Source: Paracoccus denitrificans (lineage in GTDB: Bacteria; Pseudomonadota; Alphaproteobacteria; Rhodobacterales; Rhodobacteraceae). Taken from it: a DNA stretch of 30,192 bases. The translations under genes were made by a program, and so were the position numbers. Location of the stretch: assembly GCA_005768755.1 (NCBI GenBank), contig VAFL01000025.1, forward strand, positions 1 through 30,192, in the 5' to 3' direction. Under the pieces are notes generated by a model, which worked only from the letters and a program-made list of their open reading frames with translations, was not told the origin of the DNA and did no database searches. Every line of letters begins with the position of its first letter. The stretch's first letter is position 1. Shown here piece after piece: positions 6,950-22,736 of this stretch.

Positions 6950-7465
6950 GTGGATAGAGCACAAAAAGAACAGGTGGTCGACGAACTCGGCCAGATCTTT
7001 GAAAGCTCTGGCGTCGTGGTGGTTGCCCGCTACGAAGGGATGACGGTTGCACAAATGCAGGACCTGCGCGCGCGTATGCGTGAAGAAGGTGGGTTCGTTC
7101 GCGTTGCCAAGAACAGGCTCGCCAAGATCGCCCTGGAAGGTAAGCCCTGCGAAAGCATCGGCGAATATCTGACAGGCATGACTGTGCTGTCCTATTCGGA
7201 GGACCCTGTGGCTGCGGCCAAGGTCGCCGATAAATACGCCAAGGATAACGAGAAATTCGTGATCCTCGGCGGTGCCATGGGCGACACGGCACTTGATCCG
7301 GCCGGTGTGAAAGCCGTCGCTGCGATGCCGTCGCGTGAGGAGCTTATTGCTTCGATCGTTGGCTGCATTGGCGCGCCTGCTTCGAACATCGCCGGTGCGA
7401 TTGGTGCACCTGCTTCGAACATCGCGGGCATTCTTTCGACGCTCGAAGAGCGCGAAGCTGCCTGA
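6950..7465 (+). CDS. rplJ: 50S ribosomal protein L10
   Basis: A 171-residue L10, the stalk base that binds 23S helix 42 and anchors L7/L12 dimers through its C-terminal helix. The N-terminal RNA-binding domain shows the VVVARYEGMTVAQMQDLRARMR and VAKNRLAKIAL blocks. The start is GTG at 6950, supported by GGAG at 6940-6943 with six bases spacing; no in-frame ATG lies nearby. The C-terminal segment has an 11-residue tandem repeat (IGAPASNIAGA, IGAPASNIAGI; DNA 7367-7399 and 7400-7432), then the L12-binding tail LSTLEEREAA. Whether the repeat adds a stalk binding site is unknown. Confidence 0.98.
   Translation: MDRAQKEQVVDELGQIFESSGVVVVARYEGMTVAQMQDLRARMREEGGFVRVAKNRLAKIALEGKPCESIGEYLTGMTVLSYSEDPVAAAKVADKYAKDNEKFVILGGAMGDTALDPAGVKAVAAMPSREELIASIVGCIGAPASNIAGAIGAPASNIAGILSTLEEREAA
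7367..7432 (+). repeat. Tandem 33-base repeat inside rplJ
   Basis: Two adjacent 33-base copies (7367-7399, 7400-7432) match at 26 of the first 30 bases and encode IGAPASNIAGA then IGAPASNIAGI. Most differences are synonymous third-position changes, so the duplication is old and held at the protein level. It lies just before the helix that carries L7/L12. Confidence 0.9.
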
Positions 7466-7531
7466 TGCAACATCTTCCCGACGTGTGGACGAAATCCGAC
7501 GTTGGAACACTAACTTGGAAAGAACGGAAAA

Positions 7532-7906
7532 ATGGCTGATCTGAAGAAACTCGCCGAAGAAATCGTGGGCCTGACCCTGCTGGAAGCCCAGGAACTGAAA
7601 ACCATCCTTAAGGATGAATACGGCATCGAGCCCGCCGCCGGCGGCGCTGTGATGATGGCTGGTCCGGCTGCTGGTGCTGGCGAAGCTGCCGAAGAGAAGA
7701 CCGAATTCGACGTCGTCCTGACCGACGCCGGCGCCAACAAGATCAACGTGATCAAGGAAGTGCGCGGCATCACCGGTCTTGGCCTGAAAGAAGCCAAGGA
7801 CCTGGTTGAAGCCGGTGGCAAAGTCAAAGAAGGCGCTGCCAAGGACGAAGCCGAAGACATCAAGAAAAAGCTTGAAGCGGCTGGTGCCAAGGTCGAGCTG
7901 AAGTAA
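7532..7906 (+). CDS. rplL: 50S ribosomal protein L7/L12
   Basis: A 124-residue L7/L12. The N-terminal dimerisation domain (about 1-32) is MADLKKLAEEIVGLTLLEAQELKTIL. It is joined by a flexible Ala/Gly-rich hinge (MMAGPAAGAGEAAEE) to the C-terminal factor-binding domain, which begins EKTEFDVVL and contains the conserved KINVIKEVRGITGLGLKEAKDLVE. Multiple copies sit on L10 and recruit EF-Tu, EF-G, IF2 and release factors. The length is normal. Ribosome binding relies on purine-rich GGAAAGAACGGAAAA. It is cotranslated with rplJ and followed by a hairpin before rpoB. Confidence 0.98.
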   Translation: MADLKKLAEEIVGLTLLEAQELKTILKDEYGIEPAAGGAVMMAGPAAGAGEAAEEKTEFDVVLTDAGANKINVIKEVRGITGLGLKEAKDLVEAGGKVKEGAAKDEAEDIKKKLEAAGAKVELK

Positions 7907-7928
7907 TCCGACTTCGGATTTGAAAATG

Positions 7929-7958
7929 GGCAGGGTCCGGGATTTCCCGGTCCCTGCC
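7929..7958 (+). terminator. Attenuator-like hairpin between rplL and rpoB
   Basis: GGCAGGG (7929-7935) pairs with CCCTGCC (7952-7958), then a T-T mismatch, then CCGGG with CCCGG around an ATTT loop. There is no T tract, so it is not a full intrinsic terminator. In E. coli an attenuator and an RNase III site between rplL and rpoB lower rpoBC expression relative to the ribosomal genes. The position here suggests a comparable role. The rest of the 240-base gap holds a short ATGCC/GGCAT inverted repeat at about 7986-8000 and no clear promoter. Confidence 0.5.
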
Positions 7959-8146
7959 GAACCTGTCTTGAAGGACGCTGACACAATGCCTACATGGCAT
8001 CAGCTTCCCTCAGGGCATGTTCAGGTTCGGGAGCCGCGCGGTGGGACGGGCGGCAGGTATTGAACCGTGAACCCCTGACATTCGCAGGCCGCACGCACCG
8101 GGCCCCCGACGGTGTGCGCGCGTCAAGACGAAAGGTGCAATACCCC

Positions 8147-12301
<4,155 letters not shown>

Positions 12302-12316
12302 CGGTCGCTGCCGTTT

Positions 12317-12336
12317 GGCGGGGCACTTGCCCCGCC
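12317..12336 (+). other. Hairpin between rpoB and rpoC
   Basis: GGCGGGGCA (12317-12325) is followed by a two-base CT and then TGCCCCGCC (12328-12336), a perfect nine-base inverted repeat in the 71-base gap. It has no T tract. Its likely role is mRNA stability or processing between two cotranscribed genes. Confidence 0.6.
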
Positions 12337-12372
12337 GCCTCATCCCCCCGCGCCCCTCATTAGGATTTGAAA

Positions 12373-16602
<4,230 letters not shown>

Positions 16603-16667
16603 GCCGGGGAACTCGGGCCAGGGGCTGCTTTGCTTTGCAGGCGCCACCCCTGGTCGCCCGGCCAGAA

Positions 16668-16701
16668 AAAAAGGGGCCCGTCAAATGACGGGCCCCTTTT
16701 T
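16668..16701 (+). terminator. Strong intrinsic terminator after rpoC
   Basis: GGGGCCCGTC (16673-16682) pairs with GACGGGCCCC (16687-16696) around AAAT. The stem is flanked by AAAAA on the left and TTTTT on the right, so it can act in both directions. It ends the nusG/ribosomal/rpoBC transcription unit. Confidence 0.95.
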
Positions 16702-16846
16702 CGTTTTGTGGTTATCTGTTGGCGTGCTGCGCAGACTTTGATGCCAACGTCAGGCGGGAAAAGGGCGTGCTTGCCTGAAGATGCGATGCCTCGACTGCGG
16801 GAATTTCATGGTTCAATGGTCGCTGCCCGGGTAAGTATTGTCGGCA

Positions 16847-16875
16847 TTGAATCGCGGGCCAGCTATACCTAGATT
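16847..16875 (+). promoter_or_regulatory. Candidate sigma-70 promoter of lon
   Basis: TTGAAT (16847-16852) and TAGATT (16870-16875) are exactly 17 bases apart and lie 66 bases before the lon start. Both boxes match four of six consensus positions. Housekeeping transcription is thus plausible; a sigma-32 site was not recognised. Confidence 0.45.
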
Positions 16876-16941
16876 TAGCCAACGCAGGGGGTCCGTGTCG
16901 CCGATCTTGGGATGCGCACCCTCGGGCTTGAAAGGAAGAAC

Positions 16942-19356
16942 ATGACCGATATCATTCATTCGCATCCCGTGCTGCCGCTGCGCGATATCGTGGCGTTTCC
17001 GCACATGGTCGTGCCCCTGTTCGTTGGTCGCGACAAATCCGTGCGCGCGCTGGAAGCGGTAATGGCCGACGACCGTCCTATCCTTCTGGCGACCCAGAAG
17101 GATGCCGCGGTTGATGAGCCGACTGCCGACGGGATCTATCGCATCGGCGTTCTGGCCAATGTGCTGCAACTTCTGAAACTGCCCGATGGCACCGTCAAAG
17201 TGCTGGTTGAAGGGCAGCGTCGCGTTGAAATCACCAAGTTTCTGGACAATCCCGACTATTTCGAGGCAGAGGCGACGCCGCTGATCGAAGAGCAGGGCGA
17301 TGCTGACACGGTCACCGCACTCAGCAATGCCGTCGCCGAAGAGTTCGAGAAATACGTCAAGATCCGCAAGAACATTCCCGACGAAGCCGTTTCGGCTGTC
17401 TCCGAGGCGACCGAGCCCGAGCGCTTGTCCGATATCGTCGCCGGTCATCTGGGAATTGAAATCGCACGCAAGCAGGAATTGCTTGAAACGCTGGTCGTGG
17501 CCGAGCGTCTGGAGAAGGTCTATGGCCTGATGCAGGGTGAAATGTCCGTCCTGCAGGTCGAGAAGAAGATCAAATCGCGCGTCAAGACCCAGATGGAGAA
17601 GACGCAGCGCGAGTACTATCTGAATGAGCAGATGAAGGCCATTCAGAAGGAACTGGGCGACGGCGAAGAAGGCTCGAACGAGCTGGAGGAGCTGGAGCAG
17701 AAGATTGCCGAGACCAAGTTCAGCAAGGAAGCCCGCGAAAAGGCTGAATCCGAGCTGAAAAAGCTGAAGTCGATGTCGCCGATGTCGGCTGAAGCGACGG
17801 TCAGCCGCAACTATCTGGATTGGCTTCTGGCGCTGCCCTGGGGTGTGAAATCGCGCACCAAGAAAGATCTGTCCAAGGCCGAACAGGTTCTGGATGCCGA
17901 TCACTATGGTCTTGAAAAGGTCAAGGAACGGATCGTCGAATATCTGGCTGTGCAGAACCGTTCGGCCAAGCTGAAAGGCCCGATCCTCAGCCTCGTCGGT
18001 CCTCCGGGTGTGGGTAAAACCTCGCTTGGTCGTTCGATTGCGAAGGCGACGGGTCGCGAATTCATCCGCATCTCACTTGGCGGCGTGCGTGACGAATCCG
18101 AAATCCGCGGCCACCGTCGGACCTATATCGGCTCCATGCCAGGCAAGATCATCCAGGCGCTGAAAAAGGCGAAGACCACGAACCCGCTGATCCTGCTCGA
18201 TGAAATCGACAAGATGGGGCAGGACTTCCGTGGTGACCCGGCAAGTGCGATGCTTGAGGTTCTGGATCCCGAACAGAACTCGACCTTCGTGGACCACTAT
18301 CTTGAGGTGGAATACGATCTGTCGAACGTGATGTTCGTGACCACCGCCAACAGCTATAACATGCCCGGACCGCTGCTGGATCGGATGGAGATCATTCCGC
18401 TGGCCGGCTATACCGAGGATGAAAAACGCGAGATCGCGCGCCGTCACCTGCTGGACAAGCAGATCAAGGCGAACGGCTTGCGCAAGGGCGAGTTCAGCCT
18501 CAGCGATGATGCCCTGAACCACGTCATCCGGTATTACACCCGCGAAGCCGGTGTCCGTTCGCTTGAGCGTGAGATCGCCAAGCTGGCGCGCAAGGCCGTG
18601 ACCGAGATCCTGAAGGGCAAGACCAAATCTGTAGAGGTCGATCCCGAGAAGGTCGAGGAGTATCTGGGCGTGCGCCGTCACCGCTATGGCCTGGCCGAGA
18701 AGGAAGATCAGGTCGGTGTCGTGACGGGTCTTGCCTGGACGCAGGTCGGCGGCGATCTGTTGCAGATCGAGGCGCTGAAGCTGCCCGGCAAGGGCCGCAT
18801 GAAGACGACGGGGAAACTGGGCGATGTGATGAAGGAATCCATCGACGCAGCGTCATCTTTCGTCCGCTCTGTCGCGCCCGAGCTTGGCATCAAGCCGCCG
18901 GAGTTCGATAGGCGTGATATCCACGTCCACGTTCCCGAAGGCGCGACGCCCAAGGACGGGCCGTCGGCTGGTCTGGCCATGGTGACTTCGGTGGTGTCGG
19001 TGATGACCGGCATCCCGGTCCGCAAGGATGTTGCCATGACCGGCGAGGTCACGCTGCGCGGTCACGCGCTGGCGATCGGTGGTCTGAAGGAGAAGCTGTT
19101 GGCGGCGCTTCGGGGCGGCATCAAGACGGTGCTGATCCCGGAAGACAATGCCAAGGATCTGGCAGAGATTCCGGCCAACGTGAAAGAGGGGATGACCATC
19201 ATCCCGGTCTCGAACGTGCGCGAGGTGCTGCAGCACGCCCTGGTTCGGATGCCCGAGCCGGTCGAGTGGGACGAGGCGGCCGAAGAAGCCGCCGAGGCCG
19301 CCCGGCAGGCCGCCGCGCGCGGCGACAACGGCGGCGCGGCGCAGACGGCGCATTGA
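16942..19356 (+). CDS. lon: ATP-dependent protease La (Lon)
   Basis: An 804-residue LonA, the soluble hexameric AAA+ protease that removes misfolded proteins and selected regulators. In order it has an N-terminal substrate domain (LPLRDIVAFPHMVVPLFVGRDKS, residues 9-31, onward) and a coiled-coil-rich linker near residues 190-280. The AAA+ module has Walker A GPPGVGKT at 353-360 and Walker B around ILLDEIDKM. The protease domain has catalytic Ser675 in KDGPSAG and Lys718 in GGLKEK, matching E. coli Ser679/Lys722. The start at 16942 is set by AAAGGAAGAAC directly upstream. The C-terminus has an Ala/Glu-rich tail (EEAAEAARQAAARGD). It has its own promoter and terminator. Confidence 0.98.
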   Translation: MTDIIHSHPVLPLRDIVAFPHMVVPLFVGRDKSVRALEAVMADDRPILLATQKDAAVDEPTADGIYRIGVLANVLQLLKLPDGTVKVLVEGQRRVEITKFLDNPDYFEAEATPLIEEQGDADTVTALSNAVAEEFEKYVKIRKNIPDEAVSAVSEATEPERLSDIVAGHLGIEIARKQELLETLVVAERLEKVYGLMQGEMSVLQVEKKIKSRVKTQMEKTQREYYLNEQMKAIQKELGDGEEGSNELEELEQKIAETKFSKEAREKAESELKKLKSMSPMSAEATVSRNYLDWLLALPWGVKSRTKKDLSKAEQVLDADHYGLEKVKERIVEYLAVQNRSAKLKGPILSLVGPPGVGKTSLGRSIAKATGREFIRISLGGVRDESEIRGHRRTYIGSMPGKIIQALKKAKTTNPLILLDEIDKMGQDFRGDPASAMLEVLDPEQNSTFVDHYLEVEYDLSNVMFVTTANSYNMPGPLLDRMEIIPLAGYTEDEKREIARRHLLDKQIKANGLRKGEFSLSDDALNHVIRYYTREAGVRSLEREIAKLARKAVTEILKGKTKSVEVDPEKVEEYLGVRRHRYGLAEKEDQVGVVTGLAWTQVGGDLLQIEALKLPGKGRMKTTGKLGDVMKESIDAASSFVRSVAPELGIKPPEFDRRDIHVHVPEGATPKDGPSAGLAMVTSVVSVMTGIPVRKDVAMTGEVTLRGHALAIGGLKEKLLAALRGGIKTVLIPEDNAKDLAEIPANVKEGMTIIPVSNVREVLQHALVRMPEPVEWDEAAEEAAEAARQAAARGDNGGAAQTAH

Positions 19357-19377
19357 TCCGCCCGATATGACATGACG

Positions 19378-19411
19378 AATGGGCGCGGGGAAACCTCGCG
19401 CCCATTTTCTT
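19378..19411 (+). terminator. Intrinsic terminator after lon
   Basis: AATGGGCGCG (19378-19387) pairs with CGCGCCCATT (19397-19406), with GGGAAACCT in the loop region, followed by TTTTCTT. It lies 22 bases beyond the lon stop. Confidence 0.88.
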
Positions 19412-19612
19412 ATGCGTCATCTGCCTGTCAGTGGATCGGCCGAAGGCAAGTCTGGACCTTGCTTGCGACCACCGATCAGCCGGATGCGACTTGACGAAGT
19501 TGCGACTGCGGCGTTTTTGATGGAAGACCGGTGCCCAATAATGTCCTGTGCAGCCGCGTTTGAGGCGCGCCCTTCAGGGCCTTCAGGCCGGGAAAAAAGC
19601 TGACGTTCCCTC

Positions 19613-19641
19613 TTGCGAGGTTGGGCGGCTATCGTTATCTA
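19613..19641 (+). promoter_or_regulatory. Promoter of tRNA-Val
   Basis: TTGCGA (19613-19618) and TATCTA (19636-19641) are separated by 17 bases, and the mature tRNA starts nine bases later. The spacing and boxes fit a sigma-70 promoter. The candidate tRNA-Trp promoter shares the CTTGCG -35 element. Confidence 0.6.
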
Positions 19642-19650
19642 GCGCCGCAC

Positions 19651-19725
19651 GGGTGATTAGCTCAGCGGTAGAGCGCTTCGTTCACATCGAAGATGTCAGC
19701 GGTTCAAATCCGTTATCACCCACCA
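19651..19725 (+). tRNA. tRNA-Val (anticodon CAC)
   Basis: A 75-base cloverleaf with encoded CCA. The acceptor stem GGGTGAT (19651-19657) pairs with ATCACCC (19715-19721), discriminator A19722. The anticodon stem CTTCG/CGAAG holds loop TTCACAT with CAC at 19683-19685, reading GUG. The T arm shows GGTTCAAATCC. No integrase or phage gene adjoins it. Confidence 0.97.
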
Positions 19726-19943
19726 TTCTCTTTGCATTTACAGCTTTCACCTGCCCGCGTTTTCTCGGGCGGCACATGCCTGCGCGCCGCGCTGAGCTTG
19801 GCAAAGGAAAGCCTCGACAGATCATTTCTTTAACAGACTGGATTGCCACATTTTTGTCATGTAACGTTTTTGGAATCGTCATGATCCGGCCCTAACCCTG
19901 CCGCGATGAAACCGGCCATTCAGGCCAAAGCGTGGAGTTCACG

Positions 19944-21050
19944 ATGCCCTCGATCCTTCGTTTTCTGACCCTTGGCTGCGCGGCGTCCGCGCTGTCGACT
20001 GGCGCCGCTTTGGCCGAGCCCAGCCAGGAGCTTATCGACGCCGCAAAGGCCGAAGGAATGCTGACCACCATCGCGCTGCCGCATGACTGGTGCGGGTACG
20101 GCGATGTGATCGCCGGCTTCAAGGCGAAATACCCCGAAATTCAAGTCAATGAGCTGAACCCCGATGCCGGTTCGGCCGATGAGTTGGAGGCGATCCGGGC
20201 CAACAAGGACAACAAGGGCCCGCAGGCGCCCGACGTGATCGATGTGGGCCTGTCCTTCGGCCCGCAGGCCCAGGCCGAGGGGCTGATCCAGCCCTATAAA
20301 GTCGAAACCTGGGATTCGATCCCGGATGACGCCAAGGACGCCGATGGCTACTGGTATGGCGACTATTACGGCGTCATGGCCTTTGGCGTGAACTCCGATC
20401 TTGTCGAGACCGCGCCGACAAGCTGGAAGGACCTGACCAAGCCCGAATATGCCAATGCCTTCGCGCTGGCTGGCGATCCACGTGCCTCGGCCCAGGCGAT
20501 CATCTCGGTCATGGCTGCCGGTCTGGCCAATGGCGGAGAGGCCGGCGAGGCCTCGGGCCAGAAGGGGATGGAACTGATGGCCGAGGTGAATACCGCCGGC
20601 AATTTCGTTCCGGTCATTGGCAAATCGGCAACCATCGCGCAGGGCGCGACGCCGATTGTCACCGCCTGGGACTATAACCTGCTGTCCTGGCGCGACGGGC
20701 TTAACGGCAACCCGCCGGTCGAGGTCATTATTCCGTCCGATGGCGTCGTCGCGGGTGTTTATGTGCAGGCGATCTCGGCCTATGCGCCGCATCCGAATGC
20801 CGCGAAGCTGTGGATGGAGTACCTGTATTCGGACGAGGGGCAGTTGGGCTGGCTGAAGGGCTATTGCCACCCGATCCGCTTTAACGACCTGGTCGAAAAT
20901 GGCAAAGTCCCGCAGGAAATGCTGGACGCGCTGCCCCCGGCAGACGCCTATGAAAAGGCGATCTTCCCTTCGCTTGAGCAGCAGGAGGCCAACAAGAAGG
21001 TCGTGACCGAGGGCTGGGACAGCGTCGTCGGCGCCGCCGTCGCGGAATAA
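19944..21050 (+). CDS. ABC transporter periplasmic substrate-binding protein (family 1 type)
   Basis: A 368-residue periplasmic binding protein with a Sec signal peptide (MPSILRFLTLGCAASALSTGAALA, cut after ALA near residue 24). The mature part is of the polyamine/iron/phosphonate cluster of solute-binding proteins, with recognisable blocks GYWYGDYYGVMAFGVNSD and KLWMEYLYSDEGQLGWLKGY. Two cysteines (in HDWCGYG and KGYCHPI) could form a disulfide. The ligand cannot be read. The start at 19944 has GGAG at six bases spacing; the in-frame GTG four codons earlier overlaps that site and is rejected. It is the first gene of a four-gene importer operon, followed by a stabilising hairpin that may keep its mRNA level above that of the permeases. 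Confidence 0.9.
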   Translation: MPSILRFLTLGCAASALSTGAALAEPSQELIDAAKAEGMLTTIALPHDWCGYGDVIAGFKAKYPEIQVNELNPDAGSADELEAIRANKDNKGPQAPDVIDVGLSFGPQAQAEGLIQPYKVETWDSIPDDAKDADGYWYGDYYGVMAFGVNSDLVETAPTSWKDLTKPEYANAFALAGDPRASAQAIISVMAAGLANGGEAGEASGQKGMELMAEVNTAGNFVPVIGKSATIAQGATPIVTAWDYNLLSWRDGLNGNPPVEVIIPSDGVVAGVYVQAISAYAPHPNAAKLWMEYLYSDEGQLGWLKGYCHPIRFNDLVENGKVPQEMLDALPPADAYEKAIFPSLEQQEANKKVVTEGWDSVVGAAVAE

Positions 21051-21060
21051 GATCGGGCGC

Positions 21061-21086
21061 GGCCCCGTCCTTTTGCGGGCGGGGCC
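21061..21086 (+). other. Intercistronic hairpin after the binding-protein gene
   Basis: GGCCCCGTCC (21061-21070) pairs with GGGCGGGGCC (21077-21086, one T-G pair) around TTTTGC, with no T tract. Such hairpins after binding-protein genes often protect the upstream message from 3' decay, giving more binding protein than permease. Confidence 0.6.
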
Positions 21087-21108
21087 GGCCAGAACGACGA
21101 GAGGGCGA

Positions 21109-21957
21109 ATGAAGCAGATCGGCTGGAACTGGCTGGGCGTCGTGCCCTTCTTCGCCTTTGCGCTGCTGTTTCTGGTATTGCCGACGATGAATATCGTGAT
21201 CGGCGCGTTCCAGAACCCCGAAGGGCAATTCACGCTTCAGAACATCGCGGGGCTGTCCTCGCCCCGCATCGTCGACAGCTTCATGATCTCGATAAAGGTT
21301 TCGCTGGCCTCGGCGATCCTGGGTTGCCTGATCGGCTTTGCCATGGCGGCGGCGGTGGTCATGGGCGGTATTCCCGGCTGGGTCCGGGGACCGCTGATGA
21401 CGTTCTCGGGCGTTGCGTCAAACTTCGCGGGCGTGCCGCTGGCTTTCGCCTTCATTGCCACGCTGGGCCGGGTCGGGCTGGTGACGATGCTGCTGCGCGA
21501 CTGGTTCGGCATCAATATCTACAGCATGGGCTTCAACTTGCTGTCCTTCTGGGGGCTGACGCTGACCTATCTGTTCTTCCAGATCCCGCTGATGATCCTG
21601 ATCATCACCCCGGCGCTTGACGGGTTGAAACGCGAATGGCGCGAAGCGGCCGAGGTTCTGGGCGCATCGACCGGCCAGTATTGGCGCATGGTGGCGCTGC
21701 CGATCCTGTTCCCGTCGCTTCTGGGCACCTTCGCGCTGCTGTTTGCCAACAGCTTCGGCGCGGTTGCGACGGCCTATGCGCTGACCGGATCCTCGCTGTC
21801 CATTGTGCCGATCATGCTGTTTGCGCAGATCCGGGGCGACGTTCTGCAAGATCCGCATCTGGGCTATGCCATGGCGTTTGGCATGATCGTCGTGACCGGG
21901 CTGGCCAACCTTGCCTATATCATCATGCGCACCCGCGCCGAGCGGTGGATGCGATGA
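21109..21957 (+). CDS. ABC transporter permease (first subunit)
   Basis: A 282-residue inner-membrane permease of the MetI/PotB type with about six transmembrane helices (for example VVPFFAFALLFLVLPTMNIVIGA near the N-terminus and LGTFALLFANSFGAVATAYAL later). The cytoplasmic coupling loop EAAEVLGASTGQYWRMVALPILFPS (EAA motif) contacts the ATPase. The start at 21109 is preceded by GAGAGGGCGA. The stop overlaps the start of the second permease by four bases (ATGA), showing translational coupling. It forms the channel with the second permease; the substrate is unknown. Confidence 0.92.
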   Translation: MKQIGWNWLGVVPFFAFALLFLVLPTMNIVIGAFQNPEGQFTLQNIAGLSSPRIVDSFMISIKVSLASAILGCLIGFAMAAAVVMGGIPGWVRGPLMTFSGVASNFAGVPLAFAFIATLGRVGLVTMLLRDWFGINIYSMGFNLLSFWGLTLTYLFFQIPLMILIITPALDGLKREWREAAEVLGASTGQYWRMVALPILFPSLLGTFALLFANSFGAVATAYALTGSSLSIVPIMLFAQIRGDVLQDPHLGYAMAFGMIVVTGLANLAYIIMRTRAERWMR

Positions 21958-22736
21958 AGCGCCTTTGGTCCTGGGCCGCCATCATGGCGGGTGCGCTGTA
22001 TTTCCTGCTGCCACTGATCGGGACCATCGAGTTCTCGTTGCGGATGCGGCGCGGTGAATATTCGCTGGATGCCTATGCCTCCGTTCTGGCCGATCCTGCC
22101 TTTCGCGCGACTTTCGGCTATTCCATCATCATGGCTCTGCTGACCATCGTGCTTGGCGTGCTGATCGTTGTGCCCACGGCCTATTGGGTGCGGCTGCGCC
22201 TGCCGCGTATGCGCCCGGTGATCGAGTTCATCACCCTGCTGCCGCTGGTGATCCCGGCCATCGTCGTGGTGTTCGGCTATATACGTCTTTACAACACCTC
22301 GTCCTTCCTGCCGCTGACGGGGTCCGCGACGGGGACCAACCTGCTGCTGCTGTGCGGTTACGCAATGCTGGCGCTGCCATACATGTATCGCGCGGTCGAT
22401 ACCGGCCTGTCGACGCTGGACGTTCGATCCCTGACCGAGGCCGCCCAGGCACTTGGTGCGGGCTGGATCCGCATCATCGGCCGGTTGATCCTGCCCAATG
22501 TGCTGGGTGCGGTCATGTCGGGCGCCTTCCTGACCTTTGCCATCGTCATTGGCGAGTTCACGATGGCCTCGTTGCTGAACCGGCCGGCCTTCGGCCCTTA
22601 CATGCAGCTTCTGGGTGCAAACCGCGCATATGAGCCGGCGGCGCTGGCGGTCATCGCCTTTGCCGCCACCTGGGGCTGCATGGGACTGCTGCAGCTTATG
22701 TCGCGCCTGATGGGCGTCAGAAAGATCACGAAATGA
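21954..22736 (+). CDS. ABC transporter permease (second subunit)
   Basis: A 260-residue inner-membrane permease of the PotC type, about six helices (for example SWAAIMAGALYFLLPLIGTIEF, then FITLLPLVIPAIVVVFGYIRLY). The EAA coupling loop is EAAQALGAGWIRIIGRLILPNVLG. The start at 21954 lies within the previous gene's stop codon (ATGA) and is confirmed by the MKRLWSWAAIM beginning. The stop again overlaps the ATPase start by four bases. It is a heterodimer partner of the upstream permease. Confidence 0.93.
   Translation: MKRLWSWAAIMAGALYFLLPLIGTIEFSLRMRRGEYSLDAYASVLADPAFRATFGYSIIMALLTIVLGVLIVVPTAYWVRLRLPRMRPVIEFITLLPLVIPAIVVVFGYIRLYNTSSFLPLTGSATGTNLLLLCGYAMLALPYMYRAVDTGLSTLDVRSLTEAAQALGAGWIRIIGRLILPNVLGAVMSGAFLTFAIVIGEFTMASLLNRPAFGPYMQLLGANRAYEPAALAVIAFAATWGCMGLLQLMSRLMGVRKITK

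Larger units (their letters stand above)
16603..16941. other. 339-base intergenic region between rpoC and lon
   Basis: This stretch contains the rpoC terminator (16668-16701), about 140 bases in which nothing was recognised, then a candidate sigma-70 promoter (16847-16875) and the lon leader with ribosome binding site AAAGGAAGAA. No credible small gene was found. A clear alphaproteobacterial heat-shock promoter (RpoH type) was looked for and not found. Confidence 0.6.

Noticed and set aside
7367..7432. rplJ repeat as an assembly artefact
   Set aside because: The two copies differ at several bases, mostly silent, so they are a real diverged duplication.
16703..16941. RpoH heat-shock promoter before lon
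   Set aside because: A CTTG-type -35 with a proper -10 at 17-18 bases was not found; only a sigma-70-like pair is supportable.
19651..19725. tRNA-Val as a mobile-element attachment site
   Set aside because: No integrase, no partial tRNA copy and no atypical island follows it; the next genes are an ordinary importer operon.
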